A program made the translations under genes and the position numbers. A DNA stretch of 64,000 bases from Opitutales bacterium (lineage in GTDB: Bacteria; Verrucomicrobiota; Verrucomicrobiia; Opitutales; UBA2987), in NCBI GenBank assembly GCA_021772515.1, contig JAJFLU010000052.1, positions 87,110 to 151,109 of the forward strand. Reading direction: 5' to 3'. Below are positions 53,094 to 62,147 of the stretch, one piece after another. The notes under the pieces were generated by a model that ran no database searches, was not told the origin of the DNA, and saw only the letters and a list, made by a program, of their open reading frames with translations. Within the stretch, counting starts at the first letter, position 1. Every line of letters begins with the position of its first letter.

Positions 53094-53548
53094 TATAGCC
53101 ACAAACCTCCCTGATACAGGGCAGTTACCAGCATAACCATACTGTAAACCGCGTAGGTCAAAAAGATTATATACTCACCGAACTCTAGATCACTCATCCC
53201 AGAGATGAATTTAATTTGATCTACATATTCAATCGGTATATCCTTCAAAGGGTCGGAAGCGTCGAGTGAGAGGATTTTAAACCCGGCATAGCCAAGAATC
53301 AGAACAATAAGCCATAGCTGACTGCCCTTGAGCCATTTCCCCGCGCCTTCCTCATCTTGGAGCAATTTTTTCCGGCCCCTGAGCTCCATCAGCCCGGAGG
53401 CGGTAACTCCGAACCCTAGAAGGACATAACCCCAATCCTGAAAAGCCAACGAAATTAAACTGCTCAATCCGCCAATAAAGGCGATGCTGCCGCCATTCCA
53501 TTTTGCAACAGATGACACTTTGCGTATTAATTTCTCTTTTTCATTCAT
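53042..53548 (-). CDS. small membrane protein, unknown
   Basis: 168 aa; not recognised. Four hydrophobic segments are visible ('GGSIAFIGGLSSLISLAFQD', 'YVLLGFGVTASGLMEL', 'LWLIVLILGYAGFKILSL', 'FGEYIIFLTYAVYSMVMLV'), the N-terminus is basic ('MNEKEKLIRKVSSVAK') and no signal peptide is present. A charged loop 'GRKKLLQDEEGAGKWLKGSQ' separates helix pairs. Lies between the degenerate region and polX. Confidence 0.7.
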   Translation of the reverse strand: MNEKEKLIRKVSSVAKWNGGSIAFIGGLSSLISLAFQDWGYVLLGFGVTASGLMELRGRKKLLQDEEGAGKWLKGSQLWLIVLILGYAGFKILSLDASDPLKDIPIEYVDQIKFISGMSDLEFGEYIIFLTYAVYSMVMLVTALYQGGLWLYYKLKTSKLSNVESLSL

Positions 53549-53626
53549 ACCTACCTGTTACTATTTGAGATCAAAACCGGAATTCTTGAGCTCGCGATCT
53601 ACAAGAGGATACAGTGATTGAAACCC

Positions 53627-55354
53627 TTATCGAGAAAAATATCCCAGCACCTGCTCAAGTGGCCGGGTGTTGAGAATCTGGTCCTTCGTAAGCCAGCCCT
53701 TGCGGGCGATATTAACCCCGGCGAGGTAATAGCGGAGACCTTCAGTGGTATGGGCATCGGGGTTGATTGCGCAGAGCAGGCCTTTTTCGGCAGCGCTTCG
53801 CCATAGCCGCCAATCCATGTCCAACCGGCTCGGATTTGCGTTGAGCTCTATAATTTTCCCGTTTGCCACAGCGGCCTCGATAATTTTTTGGCGGTTTAAA
53901 TTATAGGGTTCCCGACGCAGCAGAATACGCCCGGTAAGGTGTCCCAGCATGGTTGTGTGTGGATTCTCCAGCGCCCTGATGATGCGGGCTGTCATCTCAT
54001 CCTCGCTTTGGCTGAATACCGAGTGAATCGATACGACGACATAATCGACTTGAGCGAGGACGGAATCGCTGAAATCAAGTTCACCAGTGGGCAGGATGTC
54101 GCATTCGGTTCCAGACAAGAGCCGTGTCTGGTACTTTCCCGATTCGTTAAGCTGTCGAATTTCCTCAACTTGTTTGAGTAAACGCTCCTCGCTGAGCCCG
54201 TTTGCCTGGAAACTCGCCTTCGAGTGGTCCGCTATGCCCAGATATTCCCAGCCGAGCACCTGAGCGGCAGAGGCCATCTCCTCGAGCGTATTGTGGCCAT
54301 CGGAGGCGGTGGTGTGGTTATGAAAAACTCCCCTGATATCGGAGGCCTCGACGAGATGGGGAATGCGGTTATTTTCAGCGGCTTCGATTTCGCCAAAATC
54401 TTCCCTCAATTCGGGGGGAATGAAATCCAGTTCGAGAAATCGAAATAACTCTGTCTCGCTTTCGATATTCTCCTCGAGCAATTCTTCGCTTCCGCTCTCG
54501 GGGCGAAGTCCCCACTCGGTCAGGCTGAAACCGTTTTGCAAAGCCCGCTGCCGCATACGAACATTGTGGTCTTTCGATCCGGTGAAATGATGCAGGGCAA
54601 AAACGAATTGCCTGGGAGGAACCACCCGCAGGTCGGCCTGTAACCCACCCTCCAGGCGCACACTCGATTTCGTTTCCCCGTGGGCCGTCACCTCACTGAC
54701 CGAATCGAGACCGGTAAACCAATCCATGACCGGCTGAGGGTCCGAGGAAGCAACCAGGAAATCCAGATCACCCACAGTTTCCATCCGCCGCCGCAGGCTT
54801 CCTGCATGTTCGGCCCGTTCCACCGCGGGCAAAGCTTTCAATCCAGCCAAAATTGGCCCTGCGACCTCAAATGCGCTCCACCACAGATGCCGTTTTCCGT
54901 AGGCTTCCCTGTTTTTGATGCCGGCAACAATCTTTTCCTGAGACTTCTGGCCGAATCCTGGAAGATCGGCGATTTGACCTTTATCACAGGCTTCCTGAAG
55001 CTTTTCTATGGTATCTATACCAAGCGTATCATGCACCACTTTGATTTTTTTGGCGCCGAGGCCGGGTATATCCAGCATCTCGACCAACCCCGGCGGCACC
55101 GAGTCAACCAGATTATCATAATATTCAAGTTGATCCGTTTTGTGAAGGGTCTCGATTTTCAGGGCCAAAGCTTTTCCGATGCCCTTGATGGATGTCAGAC
55201 GCCCCTCCGCAACAAGCATCGCCAGATCTTCTTCGAGGCTTTCCAAAATCCGCGCGCCCGACTGGTATGCCCGGAATTTGAATGGGTTTTCACCCTTTAA
55301 TTCAAGCAGCAGAGCGATCTCTGAAAGTATCCCGGCAATTGCGTTTTTATCCAT
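53627..55354 (-). CDS. polX: PolX family DNA polymerase/PHP phosphoesterase
   Basis: 575 aa from the ATG at 55354 (a TTG two codons earlier is possible). The N-terminal pol-beta part has helix-hairpin-helix repeats ('[20 protein letters not shown]', '[20 protein letters not shown]') and the catalytic '[19 protein letters not shown]' with the Asp pair. The C-terminal PHP domain (about 335-575) has '[20 protein letters not shown]', 'YLGIADHSK', 'LSGTECDIL', 'VSIHS', '[11 protein letters not shown]' and '[13 protein letters not shown]', a complete metal-site set. It is a DNA-repair gap-filling enzyme with exonuclease or phosphatase activity. Length is normal. Confidence 0.93.
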   Translation of the reverse strand: MDKNAIAGILSEIALLLELKGENPFKFRAYQSGARILESLEEDLAMLVAEGRLTSIKGIGKALALKIETLHKTDQLEYYDNLVDSVPPGLVEMLDIPGLGAKKIKVVHDTLGIDTIEKLQEACDKGQIADLPGFGQKSQEKIVAGIKNREAYGKRHLWWSAFEVAGPILAGLKALPAVERAEHAGSLRRRMETVGDLDFLVASSDPQPVMDWFTGLDSVSEVTAHGETKSSVRLEGGLQADLRVVPPRQFVFALHHFTGSKDHNVRMRQRALQNGFSLTEWGLRPESGSEELLEENIESETELFRFLELDFIPPELREDFGEIEAAENNRIPHLVEASDIRGVFHNHTTASDGHNTLEEMASAAQVLGWEYLGIADHSKASFQANGLSEERLLKQVEEIRQLNESGKYQTRLLSGTECDILPTGELDFSDSVLAQVDYVVVSIHSVFSQSEDEMTARIIRALENPHTTMLGHLTGRILLRREPYNLNRQKIIEAAVANGKIIELNANPSRLDMDWRLWRSAAEKGLLCAINPDAHTTEGLRYYLAGVNIARKGWLTKDQILNTRPLEQVLGYFSR

Positions 55355-55419
55355 TCGCAATGATTCAAATCCAGTGGCCGAATCGGGTCAAGCTCGCCGG
55401 ATAGTTGCGATGAACTTCC

Positions 55420-56703
55420 TTAACACTGGCCTATTCGCTTTTTAAGAAATCGCTTTTCAGCGGAATTGGTGGCCAATGAATAGGCTAGCTCAAAATTTCT
55501 TTTCGCTTCCGTCGCATTTCCGTCACGCAGATTCATCTCGCCTTTTGTAGCGGGTAAAAGGTAGTAATTTTGCAGAGATTCTTCGCCGGAAAGCTTTTCT
55601 AATTCTGAAAGGGCCACGCCAGGACCATTGATCATCCCCAGCGCAACAATCCGGTTCAAGGCCAGAACAGGGGATCGATTGATCTCAGAGAGTTGGTTGT
55701 AATAAAAGAGAATATCATGCCAATTGGTGCCCTCGAAGTTTTCAGCCGAAGCATGGCTGGCAGCAATCCCGGCCATCAGGTGATATTGGCTTAATTTCTC
55801 ACCGCGCATGGCTTGTTTCAGGTGATAGCAACCTTGCTCAAGGGATTTTTGATCCCATTGGCTGCGGTCCTGCTCCGACAGCAAGAGCAAGTTTCCCATC
55901 GTATCTACCCTCGCCTCGGACCGCGAATTTTGAAAATGCAGCAATGCGAGCAGAGCATGAGCCTTTGGTAAATCCCCGACGGGCCTACTGGTCAGCATAG
56001 TTGCAAGGCGAATCGCCTCGCCGCATAAATCTTGCCTGATAAGCGAATCCCCGGTTGTTGCGCTGTATCCTTCGTTGAAAATTAGCAGGATGACTTCCAG
56101 CACTGCATCCACACGATAGGCCAATTCCTTTGGCCCGGGCATCTTGAAGGAAACCTGGCTCTCCCTTAACTTTTTTTTCGCCCTCACCAGGCGCTGCGCC
56201 ACGGTCTTCTCCTTGATGAGAAAAGCCCCTGCGATTTCGGATTTGCCAAACCCACCGACCATTTTCAGAGCCAGCGCAACCTGAGATTCCCTGTTGATGA
56301 CAGGGTGGCAGCAGATAAAGATGAGGGTCAGCTCGTTGTCATTTAATGGATCATCAAAAACTGGAACCGGATCCAGCGAATTTTCTCTATCGTGATCGGC
56401 CAAAATAAGTTCCAGTTTTCCACGGAATCGCTTTTCCCGGCGCAAAATATCCAAAGCATGATTTTTCGCGGTTTTAAAAAGCCACCCTTCCGGATTATCG
56501 GGTATCCCAAGATACGACCATTTCCGGAGCGCTTTCAGAAGGGTATCCTGCACGACATCCTCGGCCAAATGTATGTTTTCTGGCCCGAAAAAGCGGGTCA
56601 GCGCAGCAACCATCTGCCCGGCTTTGCGCCGGAACAAATGGTCCACCAAAGTCGGGACGTCGCTGGAGCCTGATGGATCGCCTTTTTCTCCCGATTCAGC
56701 CAT
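55420..56703 (-). CDS. ECF sigma factor, ECF42-type, with C-terminal TPR-like extension
   Basis: 427 aa. The sigma-70 regions 2 and 4 are at the N-terminus ('ENIHLAEDVVQDTLLKALRK', 'NPEGWLFKTAKNHALDILRR', then 'KMVGGFGKSEIAGAFLIKEK'). From about residue 190 a long helical C-terminal part (DUF6596/TPR-like, 'AYRVDAVLEVILLIFNEGYS') is typical of ECF42. The next gene upstream, 3 bases away, encodes a DGPF/YCII protein, the known partner of ECF42. No anti-sigma gene is present, as expected for this group. Confidence 0.88.
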   Translation of the reverse strand: MAESGEKGDPSGSSDVPTLVDHLFRRKAGQMVAALTRFFGPENIHLAEDVVQDTLLKALRKWSYLGIPDNPEGWLFKTAKNHALDILRREKRFRGKLELILADHDRENSLDPVPVFDDPLNDNELTLIFICCHPVINRESQVALALKMVGGFGKSEIAGAFLIKEKTVAQRLVRAKKKLRESQVSFKMPGPKELAYRVDAVLEVILLIFNEGYSATTGDSLIRQDLCGEAIRLATMLTSRPVGDLPKAHALLALLHFQNSRSEARVDTMGNLLLLSEQDRSQWDQKSLEQGCYHLKQAMRGEKLSQYHLMAGIAASHASAENFEGTNWHDILFYYNQLSEINRSPVLALNRIVALGMINGPGVALSELEKLSGEESLQNYYLLPATKGEMNLRDGNATEAKRNFELAYSLATNSAEKRFLKKRIGQC

Positions 56704-56706
56704 GTT

Positions 56707-57060
56707 TTAATGAAGGACATCCACTTCCCGCAGCTCGATATTGCCCCCGTCAGAAAAAATCGGGCATTCGGCCAACAAGGTTGCGGCCTCGCCATAGTCC
56801 GCTGCTTCGATGGTCAAGATGCCTCCGATGGTCTCCTTGGTTTCTGGAAAAGGGCCATCCAATACGACCTCTCCCGCCTTTGACGAATTCAGGTAGCGCA
56901 CCCCGTCATCCTTGAGTTTGTCTCCATCCGCCATGATACCTTTTTCCACCAGGGTTTGCGTCCAGTCCCGGTAGCGTTGAATGGACTGCTGAGTTTCCTC
57001 CGGTGACATCTGTTTGAAGGACTCATAGCCCCCTTTTAACATTACAACAAATTGTGGCAT
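56707..57060 (-). CDS. DGPF/YCII-related protein, ECF42 partner
   Basis: 117 aa. YCII-like ferredoxin fold: 'PQFVVMLKGGYESFKQMSPE', then 'KAGEVVLDGPFPETKETIGG' containing the DGPF motif, and 'IEAADYGEAATLLAECPIFS'. Such proteins are encoded with ECF42 sigma factors and are thought to be their targets or co-factors in stress responses. The two genes form one transcription unit, with this gene first. Confidence 0.9.
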   Translation of the reverse strand: MPQFVVMLKGGYESFKQMSPEETQQSIQRYRDWTQTLVEKGIMADGDKLKDDGVRYLNSSKAGEVVLDGPFPETKETIGGILTIEAADYGEAATLLAECPIFSDGGNIELREVDVLH

Positions 57061-57214
57061 TCGTTTTTTCTCCTATATTGTTAATTTAGTATTTCGATTC
57101 GAGTAAAATACTCGATGTTATTTCATCAATTAAACGAATGGTCGCAGGGAAAATCGACATCCTTCCAATGATATTGACTTTGCAGCTTCCATAAGGAAAA
57201 CTTTGGGCACTTCC

Positions 57215-57544
57215 ATGAGCGACTCTCTTCAAAAGACGACCAAGTATTTCAGAGGTTCAATTGCCACAACGCTGGCTGGAATGATTCTCGGCTTTTCTCT
57301 GCTATCGCTGAGTCCCGAACAGCACAGCAATATCCACGATGATGCGGGAATCGTTGGGCACACCTGTATTCTCACGCTTTTTTCATCGGGTTCTATTGAA
57401 AACGGTTCTACCGACCCGATTGAGATTAATGCGAGTTTAACTGCGGCGATTGAATTTCCTCATTTGAAGGAGGAACTCTCTAGCGCCGATTCCTCTTTAG
57501 GTTATCTGGCACGAGCCCCACCCTCCCCCGCTTCAGCGCATTAA
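57215..57544 (+). CDS. small protein upstream of TonB receptor, possibly DUF2946-like
   Basis: 109 aa from the ATG at 57215, with AAGGAAAA 15 bases upstream (an in-frame TTG lies at 57203). An N-terminal hydrophobic segment ('SIATTLAGMILGFSLLSLS') suggests export. A single Cys lies in 'HTCILTLFSSGSIENG', and the C-terminus reads 'LGYLARAPPSPASAH', where the ARAPP ending recalls DUF2946-type proteins encoded before metal TonB receptors. The similarity is loose. Probably co-transcribed with the receptor that follows. Confidence 0.55.
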   Translation: MSDSLQKTTKYFRGSIATTLAGMILGFSLLSLSPEQHSNIHDDAGIVGHTCILTLFSSGSIENGSTDPIEINASLTAAIEFPHLKEELSSADSSLGYLARAPPSPASAH

Positions 57545-57551
57545 TTCGTTG

Positions 57552-57591
57552 TCCGCTATTTGCGGAAACCAGCCCACTCTTCGCGGAGTGG
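57552..57591 (+). other. two tandem hairpins between the small gene and the TonB receptor
   Basis: TCCGC/GCGGA (57552-57566) and CCACTC/GAGTGG with a TTCGCG loop (57574-57591) lie between the two genes and are followed by AATTATTTG. They could be an attenuator-like element or a weak terminator. There is no long T-run, so full termination is not implied. Confidence 0.4.
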
Positions 57592-57654
57592 AATTATTTG
57601 TCTAAGCTATGCCCATTGGGGTGGGATTTTTTAAGCTCTGAACCCGTGCCAATC

Positions 57655-59673
57655 ATGATAAAATATGACTTTTTGTTTCTTTCAATTGCGACTGCTCTAG
57701 TATTTCCAGGAAAAATTTCAATCTCTCAAGTTCCTGATAATACCGAACAAGTTCAACCGATAGTGGAATTGGAGGAGTATGTGACCTCCACCAGTCTCAA
57801 CCCAGTGCTGGCAGAGGATATGGCCGTGCCTTCTTCCATTTTGGCAGGCGACTCCCTGGCTTTAAGGAATTCCGCAACACTCGGGGAAACCTTGTCGTGG
57901 GAACCAGGAGTCAACTCAACCTACCACGGACCCGGCGCCAGCCGCCCGATAATCCGAGGCTTCGATGGCGACCGCATCCGCATTCTCAAAAGCGGAGTTG
58001 ATAGCCTGGATGTTTCCAATACGAGTCCAGACCACGCCGTCAGTGTCGAGCCCCTGTTGGTAGATAGCATTGAAATTGTGAGGGGGCCAGCTACTCTTCT
58101 GTATGGAAGTTCCGCCATTGGGGGTATAATCAACGTGATAGGCAAAGAGATACCCTCGAAATTACCTACCCAGCCAATCGAGGGAAAACTTGAACTGGCC
58201 TATGGAACCGCTGCAAACGAACGATCCAGCGTTCTTTCCACAACCGGAGCCGTCGGCCCTGTCGCCTGGCATATTGGATTGCTGGCCAGAAAATCCGACG
58301 ATGTTGAAATACCGGGATTTGCCGATGCAAAGGCCAGTCCGGATTCTGCGGATGGAAATCTTTCGGGAATCCTGCTCAATAGCGCGATTGAAACAACAAG
58401 CGGATCGGCGGGATTTGCCTGGTTCTGGGACAAAGGGTCGGTCGGGTTTGCCGTGTCCGCACTTGATTCTCTCTATGGAATCCCAGAAGGAAATGCCGAA
58501 ACACCTGTTCGCATTGAATTGGATCAATTGCGCTTCGATTTTCGAGCGGAATTACTCGAGCCCATGCCCTTTCTCGAAAGCATCAAATTGAGGTCGAGTT
58601 ATGCCGACTATGAGCATTCTGAACTGGAAGGGGAAGAGGTGGGGACCGAGTTCCTCACGAACGGATTCGAAATACGGATAGAGGCTCTTCATAAACCTTT
58701 GGGGTTTTTCGAGGGCGCATTTGGCCTCCAACTGCGTCAAACCGATTTTGAAGCCAATGGCGAAGAGGCATTTTTACCCCCATCAAAAACCTTAAATTGG
58801 GCGCTCTTTGTGGTTGAAAAGATCAATTATGACTTATGGAACCTGGAAGGAGGGGTTCGCCTGGAAAATCAGAACATATCGGTAACCGGGCGCGAAGAGG
58901 ATACCGATCACTTGGCCGCAAGCGCTTCAATCGGCCTGGTTTTCAAACCCAATGATGACTACCGAGCCGCTTTTTCTCTTGGTTACTCGCAGAGGATACC
59001 CACTTCGCAAGAATTGTTTGCCAATGGCCCTCATGCCGCCACCAAAACCTTTGAATCCGGCGACCCTTCCCTGGGTATTGAAGAAGCTCTTGGGTTAGAT
59101 TTCAGTGTTCGCAAAACTAGTGGTTTCTTGACCGGTTCTATCAATCTTTTCTACAATAAATTTAACAACTTTGTTTCTCTTGAACCAACAAATGAGCAGA
59201 AGGACAACCTGCCTGTCTTTGACTACCTATCCCAATCCGCGGAATTTTACGGAGCGGAAATGGAAGCGTCGCTACATATTTTGCACCATAAAGGCCGTCA
59301 CCTGCATATGGATTTTCTGTTAGATTTTATCAGAGCAAACAACACGGATATGGATTCCCCTCTGCCGCGCATTCCGCCCCTGCGATTAGGGGGACGGCTG
59401 CGTTATGACACGCAGAAGCTGCGATCCGGATTGGAAATGAGAATCGTGGATAGCCAAAAGCGAATTACTGCTTTTGAAACTCCTACCTCGGGCTACACAT
59501 TTCTGAACGCCGATATCACTTATTCTTTTTCGGTATATGGAAAACATTTCGAAGTGTTCGCTGTGGGAACCAACCTCAACAACGAGGAAGCGCGAAACCA
59601 CGTATCGTTTATTAAAGACCAGGCGCCGCTTCCGGGGCGAAACATTAAAACCGGTTTCAGGGTTCAGTTTTAA
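57655..59673 (+). CDS. TonB-dependent outer-membrane receptor, ZnuD-like metal type
   Basis: 672 aa from the ATG at 57655, which begins a signal-peptide-like run ('IKYDFLFLSIATALVFPG'); a TTG at 57598 is in frame. The plug contains 'LGETLSWEPGVNSTYHGPGA', 'RPIIRGFDGDRIRILKSGVD', 'SNTSPDHAVSVEPLLVDSIE' and 'GPATLLYGSSAIGGIINVIG', the TonB plug with the 'SPDHAV' segment typical of zinc-type receptors such as ZnuD. The barrel follows and ends '...NIKTGFRVQF'. The substrate (zinc or another metal) is an inference from plug similarity. The stop codon overlaps the convergent menCE stop. Confidence 0.87.
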   Translation: MIKYDFLFLSIATALVFPGKISISQVPDNTEQVQPIVELEEYVTSTSLNPVLAEDMAVPSSILAGDSLALRNSATLGETLSWEPGVNSTYHGPGASRPIIRGFDGDRIRILKSGVDSLDVSNTSPDHAVSVEPLLVDSIEIVRGPATLLYGSSAIGGIINVIGKEIPSKLPTQPIEGKLELAYGTAANERSSVLSTTGAVGPVAWHIGLLARKSDDVEIPGFADAKASPDSADGNLSGILLNSAIETTSGSAGFAWFWDKGSVGFAVSALDSLYGIPEGNAETPVRIELDQLRFDFRAELLEPMPFLESIKLRSSYADYEHSELEGEEVGTEFLTNGFEIRIEALHKPLGFFEGAFGLQLRQTDFEANGEEAFLPPSKTLNWALFVVEKINYDLWNLEGGVRLENQNISVTGREEDTDHLAASASIGLVFKPNDDYRAAFSLGYSQRIPTSQELFANGPHAATKTFESGDPSLGIEEALGLDFSVRKTSGFLTGSINLFYNKFNNFVSLEPTNEQKDNLPVFDYLSQSAEFYGAEMEASLHILHHKGRHLHMDFLLDFIRANNTDMDSPLPRIPPLRLGGRLRYDTQKLRSGLEMRIVDSQKRITAFETPTSGYTFLNADITYSFSVYGKHFEVFAVGTNLNNEEARNHVSFIKDQAPLPGRNIKTGFRVQF

Positions 59674-61967
59674 CTAACGCGGAATACTGCCTCGATTTTT
59701 TCCCGATCTATTTTCCCCAGTTTATTTAGTGGGATACTTGAGAATTCCCGCCAAATTTTGGGGATTTGGCAGGGCGCGAGAGTGCTTTTCAGAGTGGATT
59801 TAATTTCCTCGAAGTTAATTTTGTTTTTTAGGGGAACCACCAAAGCGGCCACCTTTTGGCCCCACTCCGGGTCGTCCATTCCGAAAACGAAAGCATCAGA
59901 GGCCAATCCGGTGCTCAAAATGGCGGCTTCGACATCAGCGGGGTCCACTTTTTCACCGCCCGTGATGATAATCCGATCCAGTCGTCCTTTTACATGAAGG
60001 CTCCCTTCGGCATCAATAAACCCCTGATCACCAGTGACCAATTCACTCTGTTTTTCTCGATAACTATTCGGGAAATATCCGAGGCAAAGGGACTTTGAGC
60101 GTATATGAATCCTTCCAGTTTCGCTGGCTTCGAGAGTGTATCCCGCTTCATCACAAATCCTGATTTCCGTTCCCGGCAATGCCCGACCCGATCCCTTTGC
60201 TCCAGATAAAAATTCTTCCGGAGTGAGTGCCACAGTTACCGCCGCAGTTTCCGTCAATCCGTATGAAGGCGCGAGACGAATCTCTGCATTTCTAGCGGTT
60301 TCCAATAATTTTCCCTCCACCTTCCCCCCGCCAAGAAGAACCAGCTTAAATCGCGCCAGCCATTCCGCGCATTGAGGAATTTCGAGGAGACCGTGCAATT
60401 GCAGCGACACCAGCGAAATAATATATTCGCCCGGATCAAAATCGGGAAAATCGCCCTCAAGCAATTGTTTGTGAGAGCCGAATACGACACGCCCTCCAGT
60501 TTTCTCGGCCCGCATCAACTGCATCATACCGCTCACGTGATGCAAAGGGAGAATACAGAAACTGTTCACCGGTCTTATGCCAAAACCATCGACAAAGGAA
60601 TCCACTGCCGCCGATAGGGTCTCGTTTGAATGAACAGCAAATCGCAGACCTCCAGTGCTGCCGCCAGTGGGAATCATGACCAGCGGACCCTTGACCGAAT
60701 AATGCTCGAATTGCGGATGCGGCGGCTTTGTCGGCAAAGGTAACTCGTGGGGAATGGAACCGATGATCTCATCGGGTCGAACCAAATCGAGAACCTCTTT
60801 CCACCGGGGGAGCCCCCAATCGGGATCGGTTAAAAAAATTCGGCTAGTGTCCCCATCAAGTGCCTCAAGAAGGGATTGCTGAAATTTAAGCGGATTTTTT
60901 TCGCAGAGGAGGAGGGTTTTGACCGCCGTTTTCTTTTGGGAAATCGGTTTTGCAAAATCATCGATTCGCGCCCAAAGTTGTTGATAATCATCAGTTGACA
61001 ACAGACTCGGGTTCAACTCCGGGCCATGACCATGCAGGGAAAGACCATCCTCCTGAAAAAATCTGTTCGTTCCGAACCCAAGGGCGCGATCGGAATCTTC
61101 TGCTTTCGAGGCCAAAAATAGTCCGGCCTGAAATCCGATCGCTGTTTCGAAGCCGGAGGAAAAAGCCAGTGGATTGGGACAGGTGACCGACCAATCGAGA
61201 AACGCTTTGGGCGAACCGACTATGGAAGTTTTGACCACCAACGGCCCGTTCCAACCGCTTGCCACCAATTGCTTCAGGCTGCCCAAACCCGCCGCCAATT
61301 CATCCAGGGCAATTGCGGTGGAATGGGTTTCCGCCAATTTTCGCATTCGGTCTAAGCATTCCACCGGCAATGGCTGCTCCAGAAATTCGACAAAACCACA
61401 GCCATCCAATAGCTCAAGCCACCGTGCCGCCTCCAATTCATTGAGCCCCCCATTGGCATCAAGACGCAAACGGCCTCCGGGCGGAAGGGCGTCGATGATG
61501 CGGTGAAACATTTTTTCTTCGGATCGCATATCCTCCACTCCGATTTTCCATTTGAAAGTAGTAAACCCCTCTTCCGACAAGCGGATAAGCCCATCGATTA
61601 CGTCATCTCCGGAAATCAGAAGAGCCGCCGTTTTGAGCAATTTTCCTTTTGAAACCGAGAGCCCGCTTGAATCAGCCATCATTTGTGCCGATTCGATGGC
61701 GAAACGAAGGCATGGGAGCGTTGCGGGGATTTTTTCTATCTGATCTTCCCTGACTTGATCCCCAAGTTCGCGACAATAGGTCGTGGCATCTTCCAGATTT
61801 TCCGTCAAAAAGCCCGGCAATGGCGCGCATTCGCCAAAACCAGAATTTCCCGTCTCATTGACCAGTCGGACGATGCCCCCTTCTCTTTCCCGGAAGTAGG
61901 TTGTTCCCAAGCGCATCGGTCGAACGAACTTCCGTCGGTAGGGCTTAAATTGTATGCGGTAATCCAT
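59670..61967 (-). CDS. MenC-MenE fusion: o-succinylbenzoate synthase + OSB-CoA ligase
   Basis: 765 aa. Residues about 1-325 are an enolase-superfamily MenC: 'FGECAPLPGF', 'TTFKWKIGVEDM' (catalytic Lys), 'RLRLDANGGLNELEA', 'GFVEFLEQPLP', 'ALDELAAG', 'PLVVKTSIVG'. Residues about 350-765 are an adenylating enzyme: 'VMIPTGGSTGGLRFAVHSNE', 'PSYGLTETAAVTVAL', 'VTGDQGFIDAEG', 'KGRLDRIIITGGEKVDPADV', final Lys in 'NKLGKIDREKIE'. Together they make OSB from SHCHC and activate it to OSB-CoA in menaquinone synthesis. The two steps are consecutive, so the fusion is sensible. Its stop codon overlaps the TonB receptor stop. Confidence 0.88.
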   Translation of the reverse strand: MDYRIQFKPYRRKFVRPMRLGTTYFREREGGIVRLVNETGNSGFGECAPLPGFLTENLEDATTYCRELGDQVREDQIEKIPATLPCLRFAIESAQMMADSSGLSVSKGKLLKTAALLISGDDVIDGLIRLSEEGFTTFKWKIGVEDMRSEEKMFHRIIDALPPGGRLRLDANGGLNELEAARWLELLDGCGFVEFLEQPLPVECLDRMRKLAETHSTAIALDELAAGLGSLKQLVASGWNGPLVVKTSIVGSPKAFLDWSVTCPNPLAFSSGFETAIGFQAGLFLASKAEDSDRALGFGTNRFFQEDGLSLHGHGPELNPSLLSTDDYQQLWARIDDFAKPISQKKTAVKTLLLCEKNPLKFQQSLLEALDGDTSRIFLTDPDWGLPRWKEVLDLVRPDEIIGSIPHELPLPTKPPHPQFEHYSVKGPLVMIPTGGSTGGLRFAVHSNETLSAAVDSFVDGFGIRPVNSFCILPLHHVSGMMQLMRAEKTGGRVVFGSHKQLLEGDFPDFDPGEYIISLVSLQLHGLLEIPQCAEWLARFKLVLLGGGKVEGKLLETARNAEIRLAPSYGLTETAAVTVALTPEEFLSGAKGSGRALPGTEIRICDEAGYTLEASETGRIHIRSKSLCLGYFPNSYREKQSELVTGDQGFIDAEGSLHVKGRLDRIIITGGEKVDPADVEAAILSTGLASDAFVFGMDDPEWGQKVAALVVPLKNKINFEEIKSTLKSTLAPCQIPKIWREFSSIPLNKLGKIDREKIEAVFRVS

Positions 61968-62147
61968 TTCGCAGATCGTTTACAAATACCAGCAAAGGGT
62001 TTCCTGAAAAAATAAACTACGGCAAGGTTGTTTTACATTGATACGAATTTGAATAACTGCCATAAGTCGGCGTTTTTGGTCGAAAAACCGTGAACCGCAG
62101 ACCATCAAGAGCATCTTTTTCAAGGGCTTTCCAAGGCCCAATTATTC

